From positions 682,001 through 746,000 of the forward strand of contig NZ_JAYEZO010000002.1 in NCBI RefSeq assembly GCF_037031285.1: a stretch of DNA of 64,000 bases, written 5' to 3'. The notes below the pieces were generated by a model. That model was not told where the DNA came from. It saw only the letters and a program-made list of their open reading frames with translations, and ran no database searches. Origin of the DNA: Halobellus sp. LT62 (GTDB lineage Archaea; Halobacteriota; Halobacteria; Halobacteriales; Haloferacaceae). The first letter of the stretch is position 1; every line of letters begins with the position of its first letter. The translations under genes and the position numbers were made by a program. Below are positions 61,833-64,000 of this stretch, piece after piece.

Positions 61833-62978
61833 ATGCGCTTACACGAATACCAGGCGAAGCAGGTCTTCGCCGACGCCGGTATTCCGGTACCCGAATCGCA
61901 CCTCGCGACCACTGTCGAGGAGGTCGTCGAGGCGGTCTCGGAGATCGGATTCCCGGCGGCGATCAAAGCACAGGTGCACGTCGGCGGACGGGGCAAGGCC
62001 GGCGGGATCAAGATCGCGACCAGCGAGGAGGAGGCCCGGCAGTACGCCGACGAGATTCTCGGGATGGACCTCAAGGGGTACACCGTCGAGAAGGTCCTCG
62101 TCGAGGAGGGAGTCGACTTCGAGAACGAACTCTACGTCGGAATCACGATGGACCGCGGCGAGGGCGAGCCCGTCGCGATGGTCTCTACTGAAGGTGGGGT
62201 CGACATCGAGTCCGTCGCCGAGGAGACGCCCGAAGCGATCGCCCGCGAGCACATCGACCCCGCGTTCGGTCTCCATCCCTATCAGGCGCGGAAGGTCGTC
62301 TACGACGCCGGGATCCCCCGGGGCGTCGCCGGCGACGTCGCCTCGATCCTCTCGACGCTCTATGATCTCTACGAGTCGAGGGATGCTTCGGAGATCGAGA
62401 TCAACCCCGTGATGATCACCGCGGATCGGGAAGTGGTCGCCGCCGACGCCGTGATGAACATCGACGAGGACGCGCTCTTTCGGCAACCGGACCTCGCGGA
62501 GATGGAAGACGAGGCCGCCGCCGACGAGCTCGAGGCGAAGGCCAACGAGTACGGCTTCGACTACGTTCGACTCTCGGGGAACGTCGGCATCATCGGCAAC
62601 GGCGCGGGCCTCGTGATGACGACGCTCGACCTCGTCGATCACTTCGGCGGGAAGCCCGCGAACTTCCTCGACATCGGTGGCGGTGCGAAGGCCGAGCGCG
62701 TCGCGAACGCCCTCGATATGGTGTTCGCCGACGAGAACGTCGACGCGGTCGTCTTCAACATCTTCGGTGGTATCACCCGCGGCGACGAGGTGGCGAAGGG
62801 GATCAACGAGGCGCTCGAATCCTTCGATGAGATCCCGAAGAAGGTCGTCGTCCGCCTCGCCGGCACCAACGCCGAGGAGGGGATGGAGATCCTCAACACC
62901 GATCTCGTCGAGGTCGAATCGACGCTCGAAGACGCGGTACAGCGAGCGGTCGAGAACGCACAGGAGGCAGGACAATGA
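61833..62978 (+). CDS. sucC: Succinyl-CoA synthetase beta subunit
   Basis: A 381-residue ADP/GDP-forming subunit with an ATP-grasp N-terminus ([53 protein letters not shown]). The C-terminal CoA-ligase half has [36 protein letters not shown], then [27 protein letters not shown]. It catalyses succinyl-CoA to succinate with nucleotide phosphorylation in the TCA cycle. The overlap with sucD is 4 nt (ATGA). Confidence 0.95.
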   Translation: MRLHEYQAKQVFADAGIPVPESHLATTVEEVVEAVSEIGFPAAIKAQVHVGGRGKAGGIKIATSEEEARQYADEILGMDLKGYTVEKVLVEEGVDFENELYVGITMDRGEGEPVAMVSTEGGVDIESVAEETPEAIAREHIDPAFGLHPYQARKVVYDAGIPRGVAGDVASILSTLYDLYESRDASEIEINPVMITADREVVAADAVMNIDEDALFRQPDLAEMEDEAAADELEAKANEYGFDYVRLSGNVGIIGNGAGLVMTTLDLVDHFGGKPANFLDIGGGAKAERVANALDMVFADENVDAVVFNIFGGITRGDEVAKGINEALESFDEIPKKVVVRLAGTNAEEGMEILNTDLVEVESTLEDAVQRAVENAQEAGQ

Positions 62979-63844
62979 GCATCTTCGTCGACGACGACAC
63001 GCGCGTTGTGGTACAGGGAATCACCGGTGGGGAGGGCAAGTTCCACACCGAGCAGATGATCGAGTACGGCACGAACGTCGTCGCGGGCGCGGTCCCCGGC
63101 AAAGGCGGCCAAGAGGTCGCGGGCGTCCCCGTCTACGACACGGTCGATCAGGCCGTCGAAGCCGAGGACGCCGACGCCTCGGTTGTGTTCGTCCCGCCGG
63201 CCTTCGCCGGCGACGCGGTCTTCGAGGCCTTGGACACCGATCTGGATCTCGCCGTCGCCATCACCGAAGGCATTCCGACGCAGGATATGGCGAAGGTCAA
63301 CAAGCGTCTTTCGGAGGTCGATACCCGTCTCATCGGTCCGAACTGTCCCGGGATCATCACGCCCGGCGAGGCGAAGTTGGGCATCCTCCCCGGCAACATC
63401 TTCGAGTCCGGCGACGTGGGGCTCGTCTCCCGCTCGGGGACGCTGACCTATCAGGTCGTCTCGAATTTAACTGAAAGAGGCATCGGCCAGACCACCGCCA
63501 TCGGCATCGGCGGCGACCCGATCATCGGGACGTCGTTCGTCGACGCGCTGGAGGCCTTCGAGGCCGATAGTGAGACAAAGGCGGTCGTGATGTGCGGCGA
63601 GATCGGCGGCGAGGACGAAGAGCAGGCCGCGAAGTTCATCGCCGAGAATATGGACACGCCCGTCGCGGGCTTCATTGCCGGCCGCACCGCGCCGCCGGGC
63701 AAGCGGATGGGGCACGCGGGCGCGATCGTCTCCGGATCGGGCACTGGGACTGCAGCGTCGAAGATCGACGCGCTCAACGACGCGGGCGTCCCCGTCGGCG
63801 ACACGCCGAACGAGGTCGCCGACTACATCGAAGACTTCCTCTAG
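62975..63844 (+). CDS. sucD: Succinyl-CoA synthetase alpha subunit
   Basis: A 289-residue partner of SucC. CoA-binding Rossmann domain: [35 protein letters not shown]; ligase domain: [44 protein letters not shown], with the phosphohistidine in [21 protein letters not shown]. The length is normal. The operon ends here. Confidence 0.95.
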   Translation: MSIFVDDDTRVVVQGITGGEGKFHTEQMIEYGTNVVAGAVPGKGGQEVAGVPVYDTVDQAVEAEDADASVVFVPPAFAGDAVFEALDTDLDLAVAITEGIPTQDMAKVNKRLSEVDTRLIGPNCPGIITPGEAKLGILPGNIFESGDVGLVSRSGTLTYQVVSNLTERGIGQTTAIGIGGDPIIGTSFVDALEAFEADSETKAVVMCGEIGGEDEEQAAKFIAENMDTPVAGFIAGRTAPPGKRMGHAGAIVSGSGTGTAASKIDALNDAGVPVGDTPNEVADYIEDFL

Positions 63845-63948
63845 CGACGGGATCTCTCGCAGAACGGCCGTCCTTTCGCTGCTTCTGTTCTTTTCTCTCT
63901 GCACTCTCAGACGCAGAAGCACCGCGAAACCGAAGATCTACTGCGACG

Positions 63949-64000
63949 TCACGAAACCGTCAGCGACGCGCTTTCGGACTCGAAGAACGCGGTCTCGTAG
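63949..64000 (-). CDS. Possible 3' end of a gene entering from the right
   Basis: The minus frame ends YETAFFESESASLTVS then TGA at 63949 and stays open to the edge. Sixteen codons cannot be assigned. The rest of the gap after sucD (63845-63948) shows no feature. Confidence 0.35.
   Translation of the reverse strand, partial: YETAFFESESASLTVS

Overview
The window is chromosomal DNA from a halophilic archaeon (class Halobacteria). The proteins are acidic and the DNA is GC-rich. It carries several genes or features typical of that group: a methanopterin-linked cyclohydrolase (Mch), the PccB/PccX carboxylase pair, an archaeal rfcL and S17e, HMG-CoA synthase, an intron-containing elongator tRNA-Met, HalOD1 and bacterio-opsin-activator (HTH_10) regulators, Tat lipoproteins, and two S-layer type glycoproteins with PGF-CTERM-like C-termini. 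I cannot fix the genus; the order Haloferacales is plausible.

Layout. 1-9 kb: partial M29 aminopeptidase, HalOD1 and HTH_10 regulators, DUF1684 protein, a cytidylate-kinase-like protein lacking the Walker A lysine, EamA transporter, CBS protein, RNase HI and malic enzyme (maeB). 9-15 kb: heme A synthase, a polar amino-acid ABC operon and rfcL, with a 216-bp non-autonomous element inserted just upstream of the rfcL promoter. 15-24 kb: small enzymes and regulators, HMG-CoA synthase, a large secreted protein with a glycine linker, TatD and NYN nucleases. 24-29 kb: glycine cleavage operon gcvT-gcvH-gcvPA-gcvPB, then a zinc-finger protein and an SDR. 29-36 kb: thioesterase, J-domain protein, GTPBP1-like GTPase, M48 protease and mch. 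36-38 kb: a small island with a lone IS end, a beheaded VapC gene and a nucleotidyltransferase/HEPN-like pair. 38-44 kb: two tandem S-layer glycoprotein paralogues. 44-48 kb: tRNA-Met, a TVP38 protein, DUF5830 and DUF7115-like proteins, and three copies of an 80-bp double-hairpin element, one of which splits a small gene. 48-55 kb: a TrkA-type K+ channel, carA with a divergent Lrp regulator, S17e, a histidine kinase, pccX-pccB and a VapBC pair. 55-64 kb: two NSS transporters flanking trkA, a second AbrB/PIN toxin-antitoxin pair, quinone reductase, an orphan AbrB protein and sucCD.

Metabolic links: the glycine cleavage operon and Mch both serve one-carbon metabolism. PccBX, SucCD and MaeB connect propionyl-CoA, succinyl-CoA and the TCA/pyruvate node. 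Osmotic and ion balance is represented by the TrkA channel, TrkA and two NSS transporters.

The least ordinary parts are the short structured DNA elements: the 80-bp family with paired changes in its arms, the nested three-stem element at 55.5 kb with a simpler relative at 35.4 kb, the two hairpins carried in frame inside gcvPB, and the 216-bp element beside rfcL. Next are the homogenised S-layer gene pair and the HEPN-like protein with Tyr at the expected His position. All family assignments come from reading the sequence; no database search was run.
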